Assembly (NCBI GenBank): GCA_023415205.1
Contig: JAEZLR010000029.1
Coordinates: forward strand, 186,001 to 250,000
DNA length: 64,000 nucleotides
Direction: 5' to 3'
From: Bacillota bacterium
GTDB taxonomy: Bacteria; Bacillota; Clostridia; DSM-8532
Shown here: in pieces, positions 34,883 to 44,181 of the stretch
Numbering within the stretch: position 1 is the first letter of the stretch
How the letters are laid out: every line of letters starts with the position of its first letter
The notes under the pieces: generated by a model
What the model was told of the DNA's origin: nothing
The model's input: the letters and a program-made list of their open reading frames with translations, nothing else
The model's database searches: none
Translations under genes and position numbers: made by a program

Positions 34883-36151
34883 TTATTGAGCGGCTTCAAG
34901 AGCAGCTGCTGCAAGGTCAAGTTCAGTCTTGATATCGCTACCATTCCAAATGTTAGCATAAGCAGATGCCATAGAAGGCCAGTAGGTGTTCATAGCAGGG
35001 ATGCTAGGCATGGGCTTGGAGAAACCAAACTGCTCCAGGATACCAGCATGTGCATCATCAGAGATAGCAACATCTGTGCGGGGAGGAATCTGGTTGGTGA
35101 TTTCATAGCGCTTCAAAAGAGCATCCTTGGAAACGAGGAAGTTAGCAAACTTCTGAGCTTCGTCGGCATTCTTTGAGAAGGATGATATGTACATTGCACG
35201 GATACCTGAGAAGGACTTAGGAGGAGTATCATTACCAGGAAGCTTAGGCAGTGAGGTTACACCAAAATCAACGCCTGCTTCTCTATAGGCTGAGATAGAC
35301 CATGGGCCTGTAACAGCCATAGCAACGGTGCCGTTCTGGAAGCCTGCGCTCATGAAGTCGCCGGTCAAGTCAGCGGCATCTACATCAAGGTATTCTTTTC
35401 TAAACTTCTGGAAGTAGTCAAGAGACTTGATAGCTTCGGGGCTGTTAACCATGTGCTGAGCCTTATCGGTTCCGTTAGGACCAAAGAGGTCTGCGCCGTA
35501 ACCGGAAAGGAACATATAATTGAAGTAGCCGTCGTCTACGTCCCAAACAATGGCGTATTTACCTTCGGAAGGCTTGTTAAAGGTTTTTGCAAACTCTTTA
35601 ACTTCGTCCCAGGTCTTTGGAGGATTCTGCAAGAGAGCCTTGTTATAGAAAAGAGCATAGGTTTCAATAGCTGTAGGATAACCATAAAGCTTTCCATCAT
35701 AAGAAGTTGCATTGATAGCAGCTTCAACCATTGAGCCTTTTACGTCATTAGCATTAGCGTTTTCTAAAATAATACCGCCAACGATCATTTCGCCGAGTTT
35801 ATCGTGAGGAGCTGCAAATACGTCAGCACCTACACCGGCAGGACCGTCGAGCTGAAGTCTCTGAGCAGCATCAGTGTGAGCAACAGGCTCAACAGTGATG
35901 GTTACATGAGAATTATCTGCCATGTAGAGTTTTGCCATCTCTTCGATAAAGAGCTTTTCATTTCCGTCAGATTCCCAAACCTTGAGGGAAACAGGCTCTG
36001 CGGGTGTGGCAGACTCGGTAGGAGTTGCACTGGCAGATTCGGATGGTGTGGGGGTGGGATCGGTGGTAGCAGGCTTTTGTCCACAAGCGGTTGCTAGCGT
36101 TGCAACCATAACTAAAGCGAGGACTAAAGCGAGAATACTACGCTTCTTCAT
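34883..36151 (-). CDS. malE: Maltose/maltodextrin-binding lipoprotein, MalE-like
   Basis: A 422-residue solute-binding protein. Signal peptide with lipobox ATAC (Cys about 23), then a Thr/Pro/Ser/Ala linker (about 28-52). The binding fold includes VWESDGNEKLFIEEMAKLY, GADVFAAPHDKLGEMI, YGYPTAIETYALFYNKALL and a late PSIPAMNTYWPSMASAYANIW, closely resembling MalE/MdxE-type proteins. The ATG at 36149-36151 has AAGGAGG 8 bases in front; an upstream in-frame start seven codons earlier does not. A consensus promoter and a LacI/CcpA-like operator lie directly upstream. First gene of the malE-malF-malG-amylase unit. Confidence 0.93.
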   Translation of the reverse strand: MKKRSILALVLALVMVATLATACGQKPATTDPTPTPSESASATPTESATPAEPVSLKVWESDGNEKLFIEEMAKLYMADNSHVTITVEPVAHTDAAQRLQLDGPAGVGADVFAAPHDKLGEMIVGGIILENANANDVKGSMVEAAINATSYDGKLYGYPTAIETYALFYNKALLQNPPKTWDEVKEFAKTFNKPSEGKYAIVWDVDDGYFNYMFLSGYGADLFGPNGTDKAQHMVNSPEAIKSLDYFQKFRKEYLDVDAADLTGDFMSAGFQNGTVAMAVTGPWSISAYREAGVDFGVTSLPKLPGNDTPPKSFSGIRAMYISSFSKNADEAQKFANFLVSKDALLKRYEITNQIPPRTDVAISDDAHAGILEQFGFSKPMPSIPAMNTYWPSMASAYANIWNGSDIKTELDLAAAALEAAQ

Positions 36152-36204
36152 TGAAATTTCCTCCTTATACATTTTTCCTTGAGGCTATGCCTCTATTTTT
36201 TAGA

Positions 36205-36216
36205 GCAAGCGTTTGC
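36205..36216. promoter_or_regulatory. LacI/CcpA-like operator of malE
   Basis: GCAAGCGTTTGC, one base off the ideal palindrome GCAAACGTTTGC, with TGCAAACGCTTGCT on the minus strand one base from the cre consensus. It lies about 9-20 bases downstream of the predicted malE transcript start, a classical repression position. Confidence 0.65.
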
Positions 36217-36231
36217 ACACGCCATGTTCTA

Positions 36232-36260
36232 ATTATAAATGCACATGATAATTTTGTCAA
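36232..36260 (-). promoter_or_regulatory. Consensus promoter of malE
   Basis: On the minus strand a perfect TTGACA (36255-36260), a 17-base spacer and a perfect TATAAT (36232-36237). Such a strong core promoter implies control by the operator just downstream. Confidence 0.85.
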
Positions 36261-36497
36261 TAAATATTAAACAAATTTTTATATTGCATATGGCCTCATC
36301 TTTGTCATAATATATAATTTCACCACTTTACAATAATCGAAACACTGGTTATTTATTCCCTTCCTGCAATATTCCTTAAGAAATGACCTATGGACAAGTT
36401 TGTTGCGCAAATTTCATAGTTGTGAAACTGACTGTAACACTTAGCGCCATAATCTGCATGTCTACTGGTTTTATATGTATATTCTTATCATTTTTTG

Positions 36498-36511
36498 TGC
36501 AATCGATTACA
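36498..36511. promoter_or_regulatory. Second LacI-like palindrome upstream of the zinc-ribbon gene
   Basis: TGCAATCGATTACA, a 14-base palindrome with one mismatched pair and the AATCGATT core typical of LacI-family sites. It is 99 bases before the start of the rightward gene at 36610 and about 240 bases upstream of the malE promoter. The rest of the 36261-36600 gap is AT-rich without other clear signals. Confidence 0.35.
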
Positions 36512-36609
36512 TTTTGGGTTAATAACTAAAAAGTTTCGCTCTGCTTCTAGGTATGATATGATGGTAAATGTGAATGACATGATCTATTTTTATATGAAAG
36601 GATGATCGT

Positions 36610-38463
36610 ATGTTCTGTAACAAATGTGGAAACGAGCTGCCGGAGGGTGCTAGTTTCTGCACCTCTTGCGGTGCTAGGCAGAATAATTCCATGGATACCC
36701 CACCAGCGATTGAAAACAAGGAAACCCCTGCCATACCTCCCCTTGGAGACTACACCCAACAAGTGAACCCTTACCCTGTAGAGCCTGAGATTAAGCCTAA
36801 AAAGAAACGTATCGCTTTAAAGGTTGTCCTTGCACTTGTTCTGATTCTGGTGTTAGGAGCAGGCGTCACCGTGCTTGGATACTATACCTTCCTGCCTGCA
36901 AAGACCACGCTGTTAATCGCCCAGTACTCAAGCGTTCTGAGTAGCTATGATACCTTTGATAAGGAACTGACCCAATATGAAAATAAGTTCCTCAAACCAC
37001 TATTCGAGGATACCCTTGCAAATGAGAGCGAGCTGTCATTCTCACTGGATAGATCCTTGCTTGAAATGAGCGAATTGGATCCAGAAACCATCAGCCTTGT
37101 AGAAGAGAGCCTTAAGAACCTTTCTCTGTCCTTTGGCTATGGCATAGACGCAAAAAATGAGAAGCAGAAGATGAATATTGGCCTTAATTACATGAAAAAC
37201 CCTGCCCTCTCGGCCAACTTTTATTTAAATGGAACCCAGTTTGGGCTTGGTGTTCCCGAGCTTTTCGAGAGAACCATTGTTGGTGATCTTAAAAACTTGG
37301 ATAACTTGCCCAACCTTATGCCCGATGTATACGAAGAGGACTTAAACCTTATTGAAGACATGGATCCCTGGATGTCTGTAAAAGCCTATGATGAGATTAA
37401 GATCGACAGAAAAGCCCTCAAAAATGTCATGAGTGATTTTTCTCAGACCTTAGTGAAAAGCCTTGACTCCTCCGATATGTCCATTAAGAGAGGCAAGACC
37501 ACCGAGCTCTTTGGCAAGGACACCAAGTGCCAGGAAATCACCATAGAGCTGGATCAAAAGGCTCAGAAGAAGATCATTGGCAACCTTTTAACCATGGCAA
37601 AGGACAATAAGGATTTCTATGATCTTACCATAGGCAATTTACTCAAGTTTATGGATATTTTAGCTCAAAACCCCGTGTATGCCGATCTTTTAGAGGAGCT
37701 GGATCTTGAGGAAACTCTAAGCAAATCCAATTATAAGGCGACTTTGCTGGATCTTAAAGGCTCCTTGGAGGAATCTTTGTTCCTTGAGGAAATTGTCGTA
37801 AAGGTCTACATAAAAGGTTTGGAAATCGTTAAATACGATTTTTCCATCCCCGTTGAGGATGAAGAGCTGATTTTGACCATTGAGGTAGAGAATGACGGCC
37901 TATCCCATAAGACCAAGGTAGCCCTTTCCGGCGATATGTATGATGAAAGCCTGTCTATGACACTTGACGTAGAAAAGAAGCATGACTCGGCCTCGGACAC
38001 CTCCGATCTTCTTGTGGAATTGAATCTGGATGCCGACACCTATGATTTTGTGGGTAATATGAATTTATCCCTTGAATCCAAGGAAAAATCCCAGTCTAAA
38101 AACGAGGTGGCCCATGAAATCACTACTTCTTTAAAAGTCGAAAACGATACCTATGGCGATAGTGAAATAGTGGAAATGAGCGTGGACATTAGTGGCACCA
38201 AGGTGCGCAACAGTAAGCATCTGGTAACCGAATCAAGCTACCAGGGTAATTTGAATTTGACTGTTCCCAATGAATTTGATCAGTCCCTGGGTATAGGCTT
38301 TGCCCTGGATTCCCAAACGACTTATGGGGAGAAGATTGAAATCCCCACACCGGATCAGACACTGGATCTGGCTACCGCCACCCAAGACGATATTGATGAA
38401 ATTATCTATGAAATCTACGATAAGCTTGGAGCTATCCAGATGTTGATTGAGGGCATGATGTAA
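36610..38463 (+). CDS. Zinc-ribbon membrane protein with large extracytoplasmic domain
   Basis: 617 residues. The N-terminus is a zinc ribbon, CNKCGNELPEGASFCTSCGAR (four Cys at about 3, 6, 20 and 23), followed by a Pro-rich linker, a Lys-rich stop and one membrane helix (about 72-95). The remaining 520 residues are predicted outside the cell and rich in Leu, Glu and Asp (SFSLDRSLLEMSELDPE, VLSSYDTFDKELTQYENKF). Zinc-ribbon/TM proteins of this layout are common and uncharacterised in Clostridia (the tail resembles DUF6583-type proteins, not verified). ATGAAAGGATG-type spacing supports the ATG at 36610. Followed by a strong terminator, so probably monocistronic. Confidence 0.75.
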   Translation: MFCNKCGNELPEGASFCTSCGARQNNSMDTPPAIENKETPAIPPLGDYTQQVNPYPVEPEIKPKKKRIALKVVLALVLILVLGAGVTVLGYYTFLPAKTTLLIAQYSSVLSSYDTFDKELTQYENKFLKPLFEDTLANESELSFSLDRSLLEMSELDPETISLVEESLKNLSLSFGYGIDAKNEKQKMNIGLNYMKNPALSANFYLNGTQFGLGVPELFERTIVGDLKNLDNLPNLMPDVYEEDLNLIEDMDPWMSVKAYDEIKIDRKALKNVMSDFSQTLVKSLDSSDMSIKRGKTTELFGKDTKCQEITIELDQKAQKKIIGNLLTMAKDNKDFYDLTIGNLLKFMDILAQNPVYADLLEELDLEETLSKSNYKATLLDLKGSLEESLFLEEIVVKVYIKGLEIVKYDFSIPVEDEELILTIEVENDGLSHKTKVALSGDMYDESLSMTLDVEKKHDSASDTSDLLVELNLDADTYDFVGNMNLSLESKEKSQSKNEVAHEITTSLKVENDTYGDSEIVEMSVDISGTKVRNSKHLVTESSYQGNLNLTVPNEFDQSLGIGFALDSQTTYGEKIEIPTPDQTLDLATATQDDIDEIIYEIYDKLGAIQMLIEGMM

Positions 38464-38480
38464 GAACCTGAAAAATCTTT

Positions 38481-38511
38481 AAGAGGAGGCGTGATGCCTC
38501 CTCTTTTTTTG
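38481..38511 (+). terminator. Intrinsic terminator of the zinc-ribbon gene
   Basis: Stem AAGAGGAGGC/GCCTCCTCTT with loop GTGAT and a run of seven T's. Confidence 0.9.
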
Positions 38512-38518
38512 TCTAGGT

Positions 38519-39721
38519 TTATGCTGTTGGGGTCTTGGTGAACCGCCTGAAGGCGATAGCCATGAACACCACCGACAGACCCGACAGAATCAAGAGGGCT
38601 GGCAGAGCAAGCACCATCTGTCCGGGAGCCGCATAAAGGTTTGTTATTGCTTGGAGAGCCCAGCCCTGAGGCGTCATGCGCGCCAGCTTCATAAGCTGGG
38701 AAGGTACCCCCAGCAGATTCCAAAGGCACCCGCCAAGGATACCGGTGATCAAAGCGAAAATCGGTGCGAAGGCCTGAAGCTGGTGTGGGGTTTCCAAAAT
38801 TGACGCCAAAAGCATGCTTATGGCCGAAACACACAGGATGTAGACCGTCATAACCAGCCAGGACAACGGATCTTTAAGAAGAGGCGTATTGAATATGTAG
38901 CGCTGAATCCCTTCGAAAATAAAGGTGAGCAGTAATCCTAGGGTGGACAGGGCGCCGATATTTGCAGCGAAAAGTGGCAGGGCTGTTGCTTTAATGGAGA
39001 GTATCCGCTGTAGCGTGCCATTGGCCTTTTCTTCACAAAGCCAGCTGCTCCCAAAAAGAAGACCCATCATAATAAAGAGAATCAGCAACCCAAGGGATGC
39101 AGCAGTAAACGAGGGCACCGTAATTGATGTTTCGCCTTGCGGCAGGGCCTCAACCTCTTCATAGGTGATGGTCATAAGGGGCTTGGGTTGCCAGTACTCT
39201 TCGACCCTGCTTTTTATCTGTTCTTTTTCCAGTCCGGAGGTATCCATTCCTTTATCCGTAAAGCTGTTACTGATCCATTGGTAGGCGAAATAACCCGAGT
39301 AAATCCTCAAGGCCTCACTGCCTATAATCTCCTTGATTAGCTCAGCCGAATAGGTATTGGGGGATTTGATTACCGTAATCGTGTCTTCAAGCTGTCCATC
39401 AGCCAGATGTTCTGAAAAACCTTTCTCAATAATCACCATGGCCTCTGCCTTGTCCTGCCTAAGGAGGTTTAGCCCTGTCTGGTAGTCAGTCTCCTGGGTT
39501 TTAAACCCTTCCTTTTGTGCAAAGCGCTTGCACAGCCTTTCGGAGTCATCGGTTCTATCCTCATCGACTACGATAAGCGGCACATAACCCAGCTTTTCTT
39601 TTCTTTGGGCATGGCCCGTCACCATGGATAATAGTAGAGGAATGATGATAAAGGCCATAATAAACCATTTATCCGAGAAGATCACCCTTAATCGGTAGAA
39701 ATAAAGCATCAACATTTTCAT
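38519..39721 (-). CDS. ABC-2 type exporter permease
   Basis: A 400-residue membrane subunit with one N-terminal helix (about 18-35), a large extracytoplasmic domain (about 40-215) and five or six C-terminal helices (from SFTAASLGLLILFIMMGLLFGSSWLCEEKANGTLQRI). The EEKANGTLQRILS segment is the typical coupling helix of ABC-2 permeases. Third gene of the ATPase-permease-permease unit; its start overlaps the preceding permease stop by four bases. Exporters of this class move drugs, lipids or peptides; the substrate here is unknown. Confidence 0.88.
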   Translation of the reverse strand: MKMLMLYFYRLRVIFSDKWFIMAFIIIPLLLSMVTGHAQRKEKLGYVPLIVVDEDRTDDSERLCKRFAQKEGFKTQETDYQTGLNLLRQDKAEAMVIIEKGFSEHLADGQLEDTITVIKSPNTYSAELIKEIIGSEALRIYSGYFAYQWISNSFTDKGMDTSGLEKEQIKSRVEEYWQPKPLMTITYEEVEALPQGETSITVPSFTAASLGLLILFIMMGLLFGSSWLCEEKANGTLQRILSIKATALPLFAANIGALSTLGLLLTFIFEGIQRYIFNTPLLKDPLSWLVMTVYILCVSAISMLLASILETPHQLQAFAPIFALITGILGGCLWNLLGVPSQLMKLARMTPQGWALQAITNLYAAPGQMVLALPALLILSGLSVVFMAIAFRRFTKTPTA

Positions 39722-40932
39722 GAGGCCACCCTCCGTCTCTGTAAGCCAAGAATGAGAGCGGAAGCCAAAAAGTAGCCTCCGGCTATCATGATAAGCGGAA
39801 CACAGCTTATAAAGACCTCTGCCAGACTCTCCCCATACAGGGCCTTTAGAAAGCCCTCGGAAGCCCAGCGATTAATGGTCAGAAGACTGAAGATCCTGCA
39901 GTATCCAGGCAGGGACGACAGCGGGAAAAGGCTCCCCCCCATCACAGCCATGAGGAGTATGGATAAATTAGCAATCAGATCCGCCGAGCTTCCCGTCCCC
40001 GCAAGACTGGCAACAAAAAGGGAGAAAGCACCGGCAGCCAAGGTTGTGGCCATAAAAACTGGGATCATGGGGCCCAAGGAGGCCAAGAGATATTCTCCTC
40101 CAACCATGACTATAAAGCTAAAGATAATTGCAAATTGTACCAGAGATATAAGAAAAGAAATGGACAGCTTGGAGAGAACCGTCTCCCAACCCCTTGTAGG
40201 CGCCACATTTAATCTGGTGAGAATCCCCAGGCGTCTCTCTTCTGTCATAAGCTTCATGCAGGGAATGGTGGAAAAGAGGATGAAGACAGCCAGGAGGGAA
40301 AGGGCATAATAGACCACTGGGTTGGTGTCAGGCTTATCGAGCTTTTTTTCATCAATAAATACCTTTCGGTTGAGAACCTGCTGGATGTAGACCTCATTGG
40401 CCTTGAGGATCTCCTGATAGAGCTCTTCGTCCGTGTAGCCTGCCTCAAGCCCTACATCATAAATCACGTTAAGAGAAGCCAATCCGGAGGAAACAGCCGT
40501 GGATCCCACGAGCGCGATGTTTCTGACCAGCCTAGATTGCAGATAATGAAGATCTGAACCGATCACCTTGCCATCCATGGGCTCCCAATGGTCGATGCTA
40601 TTGACCAAATCCCGTGGAATCACGATGGCTGCCGCCGCCCGTTGATTCTTGATGTGCTCCCTGGCTTCTGCCTCATCTCCATAAATCACCCTGTCAACAA
40701 TACCCAGGTTTTTAAGCTGCGAGGCAAGCAATCCCGTCCAAGACGATTTATCCTCCTCAACCAGAACAAGATTGAAGGGCTCCACAAAGGTATTGTAATT
40801 AATTAGCGGAGACAAGGCCAGAGCAAACATCAGGATGATCAGTAGCGGCATGAAAAGAAGGAGCAGCAGGGCTTTAATATCCTTCAATATAATTTTTAAA
40901 TCGTTGACCCATAAGGTCGTAAAGACCGGCAT
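39718..40932 (-). CDS. ABC-2 type exporter permease
   Basis: A 404-residue paralogue of the following permease with the same layout: a first helix (about 22-45), an extracytoplasmic domain, and C-terminal helices starting near PVVYYALSLLAVFILFSTIPCMKLMTEERRLGILTRLNVAPTRGWE, with the EERRLGILTRL coupling segment. It starts one base after the ATPase stop codon and overlaps the next permease by ATGA, so all three are co-translated. The two permeases probably form a heterodimer. Confidence 0.88.
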   Translation of the reverse strand: MPVFTTLWVNDLKIILKDIKALLLLLFMPLLIILMFALALSPLINYNTFVEPFNLVLVEEDKSSWTGLLASQLKNLGIVDRVIYGDEAEAREHIKNQRAAAAIVIPRDLVNSIDHWEPMDGKVIGSDLHYLQSRLVRNIALVGSTAVSSGLASLNVIYDVGLEAGYTDEELYQEILKANEVYIQQVLNRKVFIDEKKLDKPDTNPVVYYALSLLAVFILFSTIPCMKLMTEERRLGILTRLNVAPTRGWETVLSKLSISFLISLVQFAIIFSFIVMVGGEYLLASLGPMIPVFMATTLAAGAFSLFVASLAGTGSSADLIANLSILLMAVMGGSLFPLSSLPGYCRIFSLLTINRWASEGFLKALYGESLAEVFISCVPLIMIAGGYFLASALILGLQRRRVAS

Positions 40933-40933
40933 T

Positions 40934-41665
40934 TTACCTTTCCTCCAACCTAAGCATCAATTGCTCCAAATTTTCGGCAGAGGTCTTTTGGAGAACCTCT
41001 TCAATGGTGCCCAAATAAAGCAGCCGGCCTTCCTGAAGGACGGCGATGCGGTCACACAAAAGCTCAAGCTCATCAATATAGTGACTGGTGATAATCATGG
41101 TGCAGCCTTGCCTTTTAAGGTCCCGAATGAGCTCGGCAATGGTTGCCCGCGAGAGCACATCCACGCCGGCTGTGGGTTCATCCATGATCAGGATGTCGGG
41201 CTTATGAAGAAGCGAGGCCGCAATGTTTAAGCGTCTCTTCATCCCCCCTGAAAAGGTTCTCACTTTATCATTTCTCCTGTCATAGAGCTTAAGGAGGCGA
41301 AGCACCTGGTCAATGCGCTCATGTCTGACCTTTCCATCAAGGCCATAGAGACCACCCCAGAAATTTAGATTATCAAAAGCTGAAAGCATGGGGTAGAGCG
41401 CAATTTCCTGCGGGACATACCCCAGCCTGGCTCGTATGGCCTCGGGCTTTTTAAGAATACTCTTCCCGTCAATGAAAATTTCGCCTGCTTCAGGCCGATT
41501 GATGGTGGCAAGCAAAGAAATACAAGTGGATTTTCCTGCCCCGTTGGGACCTATGAGTCCAAAGATTTCGCCTCTATGGATGTCTAAGGAAATATTGTCA
41601 AGAGCTTTGCGCTTTCTATATTTCTTTGTGACGTCTTTTATAGAAATAATCGGTAGACTGTCCAT
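40934..41665 (-). CDS. ABC exporter ATP-binding subunit
   Basis: A 243-residue ATPase. Walker A GPNGAGKST (about 38-46), Q-loop YVPQEIALYP, signature FSGGMKRRLNIA (the GGM variant usual in ABC-2 drug and sodium exporters), Walker B DILIMDEPTAGVD and the switch ITSHYIDE. It powers the two ABC-2 permeases directly downstream. First gene of the unit. The 234 bases upstream (41666-41899) hold no gene, only the HU terminator at its far end. Confidence 0.94.
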   Translation of the reverse strand: MDSLPIISIKDVTKKYRKRKALDNISLDIHRGEIFGLIGPNGAGKSTCISLLATINRPEAGEIFIDGKSILKKPEAIRARLGYVPQEIALYPMLSAFDNLNFWGGLYGLDGKVRHERIDQVLRLLKLYDRRNDKVRTFSGGMKRRLNIAASLLHKPDILIMDEPTAGVDVLSRATIAELIRDLKRQGCTMIITSHYIDELELLCDRIAVLQEGRLLYLGTIEEVLQKTSAENLEQLMLRLEER

Positions 41666-41856
41666 TCTCTTTTTAGTTTTTCCTTTCTGATTATTGGGTC
41701 TTATGTCAACTTGAAAGTAGTGTTCATCCCTAGCAGGCTAAAGCAGTCCTGTCCATAAAATCTTATGCCTCATCCCTTACAATTTTACACGAAATAGTTT
41801 TTGATTACATCCTATAATACTAAGCTTTTGAAGCGCCACATATTTCTTTACATAAT

Positions 41857-41893
41857 AAAAAAAACAGCCCCCATGGGCTGCTTTTTTTATTAT
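41857..41893 (-). terminator. Intrinsic terminator of the HU gene
   Basis: Stem AGCAGCCC/GGGCTGTT with loop ATGG and T8 on the minus strand. The A/T flanks are symmetrical, so it may act both ways. Confidence 0.85.
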
Positions 41894-41899
41894 GCAAAA

Positions 41900-42193
41900 T
41901 TATTTCTTCTTACCCTTAGCTGCAGCAACCTTTTCCTTCAGTTCCTTGCCTGCCTTGAAAACAGGAGCCTTGGAAGCAGGAATCTTGATCTTAGCCTTGG
42001 TACGGGGATTAACGCCGGTACGAGCCTTGCGCTCTCTAACGTCAAAGGTACCAAACCCAACGAGAGTAACCTTTTCGCCCTTTGCCAATGAGCCGCTCAC
42101 GCTTTCAATGATAGCATCAAGAGCAACACCTGCATCCTTCTTTGTCATTTCTGCCTTTTTTGCAATTGCATCAATAAGATCCGCCTTATTCAT
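41900..42193 (-). CDS. hup: HU-type nucleoid DNA-binding protein
   Basis: A 97-residue histone-like protein (family about 90). MNKADLIDAIAKKAEMTKKDAGVALDAIIESVSGSLAKGEKVTLVGFGTFDVRERKARTGVNPRT is the full HU signature, including GFGTF and the beta-arm RTGVNPRT with its DNA-intercalating proline. The C-terminus has an extra Lys/Ala tail (EKVAAAKGKKK). It binds and bends DNA nonspecifically and is highly expressed, as its codon use suggests. Monocistronic between its own promoter and terminator. Confidence 0.97.
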   Translation of the reverse strand: MNKADLIDAIAKKAEMTKKDAGVALDAIIESVSGSLAKGEKVTLVGFGTFDVRERKARTGVNPRTKAKIKIPASKAPVFKAGKELKEKVAAAKGKKK

Positions 42194-42238
42194 GTCAACT
42201 CTCCTTTCGGATATTTATGGCACATAATGCCAAGTAAT

Positions 42239-42266
42239 TTTATACCCATATTATTTCATAAAACAA
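42239..42266 (-). promoter_or_regulatory. Promoter of hup and contents of the 42194-42668 gap
   Basis: On the minus strand TTGTTT (42261-42266), a 16-base spacer and TATAAA (42239-42244). The remainder of the gap to 42668 shows no gene; near its right end TATACT just before the rhodanese ribosome site could be that gene's -10. Confidence 0.5.
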
Positions 42267-42668
42267 CATAAAAAGCCATCATTTTTATAAATTTTTTTAA
42301 TTTTCTAGTGGTTAAAATGTGTACCCGGGCGGGTTGACCTCCTTGTCGAACGCTATAACCTGCATAAACAAACAGTTTACGGGGTTAGCCTAAAACTCCC
42401 TTTTGGGCTTTTTCCCCTAGGCCAAAACAGCTAAAAGCCAGATATACCAGGCTATTTCACACAATTACATATTGCCTTAGCCAAAAAAGGTTCTTGATGG
42501 TAAATTATAAGGTTAACTTTTTTCTTTCCTTATGGGCTTTGAATAGATCGTTGCAAATAAAAGAAAGCTAAACTGTAACTTCGTCACTTCTCCCGGGCGC
42601 TTGCAGATGGTAAGCTTCTGGTCATACAAATGTAACAGACTATACTAATGGAAAGGAAGGCATTGATT

Positions 42669-43058
42669 ATGAAACTGAAAAACCTTTTAATCAGCTTACT
42701 GGGTCTTTCTCTTTTTTCCTTCTCCTCCTGCTCAAAGGCGGTTAATTCAGTAACTAATATATCCCCCAAGGATGCATTGGAGTTACTCAAAGGAAACAGC
42801 AAGGCGGTGCTTATTGATGTGAGAACACCGGAAGAGCACAAGTCTCTGCGCATACCGGGCAGCGTTCTCATTCCCGATTACGAGATTAAGGAGAAAATAG
42901 AGGACACTGTTCCTGACAAGGATACAACTATCATCGTTTATTGCAGAAGTGGGAACAGAAGCAGTTCAGCGGCAAAAACCCTTATGCAAATGGGCTATAA
43001 CAAGGTCCTCAACCTGGGTGGGATTATTAATTGGCCCTATGATACCGAAGGGGACTGA
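42669..43058 (+). CDS. Exported single-domain rhodanese
   Basis: A 129-residue protein with a signal peptide (about 1-22, ending LFSFSSCS, a weak lipobox) and one rhodanese domain: VLIDVRTPEEHKSLRIPGSVLIPD, then the active-site loop CRSGNRSSSAA whose Cys carries persulfide. It probably moves sulfur or detoxifies at the outer membrane face. The ATG at 42669 has GGAAAGGAAGG upstream and excludes a less likely start 21 bases earlier. Not obviously linked to the kinase gene that follows. Confidence 0.85.
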   Translation: MKLKNLLISLLGLSLFSFSSCSKAVNSVTNISPKDALELLKGNSKAVLIDVRTPEEHKSLRIPGSVLIPDYEIKEKIEDTVPDKDTTIIVYCRSGNRSSSAAKTLMQMGYNKVLNLGGIINWPYDTEGD

Positions 43059-43149
43059 TGTTTTACAATAGAAATCTTTTGAGGAAACCGTTTTCTTTTT
43101 CCTTTTCTTGTGCTATCCTACCTCTAGAGTACACTTTTGGAGGATAACC

Positions 43150-44061
43150 ATGAAGATTCTAGTGGCAGGGCTGACAAATATTGAAACAACTTTAAGGATT
43201 GAAGGCTTTCCTATAGCCTATAATCCAGTGAATTACCCCTATTTTGGCGTAGCTTCAACGGTTTCCGGTGTGGGAATCAATCTTGCCAAGGCCCTGACCA
43301 CGTTGGGCGATCATGTGGATTTGCTGAGCCTGACGGGCCGGGATATGCAGTATGAATCAGTAAGGAAGGCCCTTGCTGAGAACGGTGTTGAAACCGAGCA
43401 TGTTCTCCCCCTTATTAAAGAAACGCCCCAATCGGTCATACTTTATGACCCCCAGGGGAAAAGGCAGATCTATACCGATTTGAAGGATATTCAGGAGGCG
43501 GTTTATCCTGAGGACATTGCCCTGGAAGCTATAAAAGCCTGTGATATTGCAGTTCTTTGCAACATTAATTTTTCAAGACCCCTGCTTGCGAAGGCCAAGA
43601 AATTGGGCAAGCCTATCGCCACAGATGTTCATGTGCTGAAGGATATTCATGATGCCTATAATTCTGACTATATGCGTCATGCAAATATCCTTTTCATGAG
43701 CCATGAAGGCATCACCGAAGACTACGAGAGCTTTGCACGAAAGGTTATCGGTGAGTATGACAATGACATTCTTGTTATAGGTCTTGGTTCTGAAGGGGCC
43801 TTGCTGTATGTCAAAAAGGATGGATTCATAGGCCGGTTTAAAGCAGTGAGAACCCGTCCCATCATCAATACCATTGGCGCCGGAGACAGCCTGTTTTCCT
43901 GCTTCCTCCACTATTACGCCAAAACCTCGGATCCCTATCTGGCCATCAAGCATGCTATTGTGTTCGCCTCCTGGAAGATCGGTGAAAAGGGTGCCGCCCA
44001 AGGCTTTTTAAGTGAAGCAGAGCTGGAACCGTTGTTTCTTGAAAAGAAAGAGGAGATTTAG
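43150..44061 (+). CDS. PfkB-family carbohydrate/nucleoside kinase
   Basis: A 303-residue ribokinase-fold kinase. N-terminal substrate-binding glycines are seen in ILVAGLTNIETTLRIEGFP and VSGVGINLAKALTTLGDHVDLLSLTGRD (PfkB signature 1 region). The C-terminal anion hole and catalytic base are in NTIGAGDSLFSCFLHYYAK (signature 2, GAGD). The phosphate acceptor cannot be told from sequence. ATG at 43150 chosen for GGAGG 6 bases upstream. A terminator stem spans its stop codon. It directly precedes the tRNA-Ser insertion locus. Confidence 0.88.
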   Translation: MKILVAGLTNIETTLRIEGFPIAYNPVNYPYFGVASTVSGVGINLAKALTTLGDHVDLLSLTGRDMQYESVRKALAENGVETEHVLPLIKETPQSVILYDPQGKRQIYTDLKDIQEAVYPEDIALEAIKACDIAVLCNINFSRPLLAKAKKLGKPIATDVHVLKDIHDAYNSDYMRHANILFMSHEGITEDYESFARKVIGEYDNDILVIGLGSEGALLYVKKDGFIGRFKAVRTRPIINTIGAGDSLFSCFLHYYAKTSDPYLAIKHAIVFASWKIGEKGAAQGFLSEAELEPLFLEKKEEI

Positions 44062-44075
44062 GTCTCCTCTCTTTT
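44049..44075 (+). terminator. Terminator overlapping the end of the PfkB kinase gene
   Basis: AGAGGAGA/TCTCCTCT stem with the TAG stop in its loop, followed by CTTTT. Confidence 0.65.
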
Positions 44076-44181
44076 AATGGTGCTCAATGGTACAACAATC
44101 CTCAATGAAACTGCTTGACTCAGGTTTAGTGCCTGTGTTACAATATTCAAGCGTGCTAATCAAGCACTTATAAATACTTAT

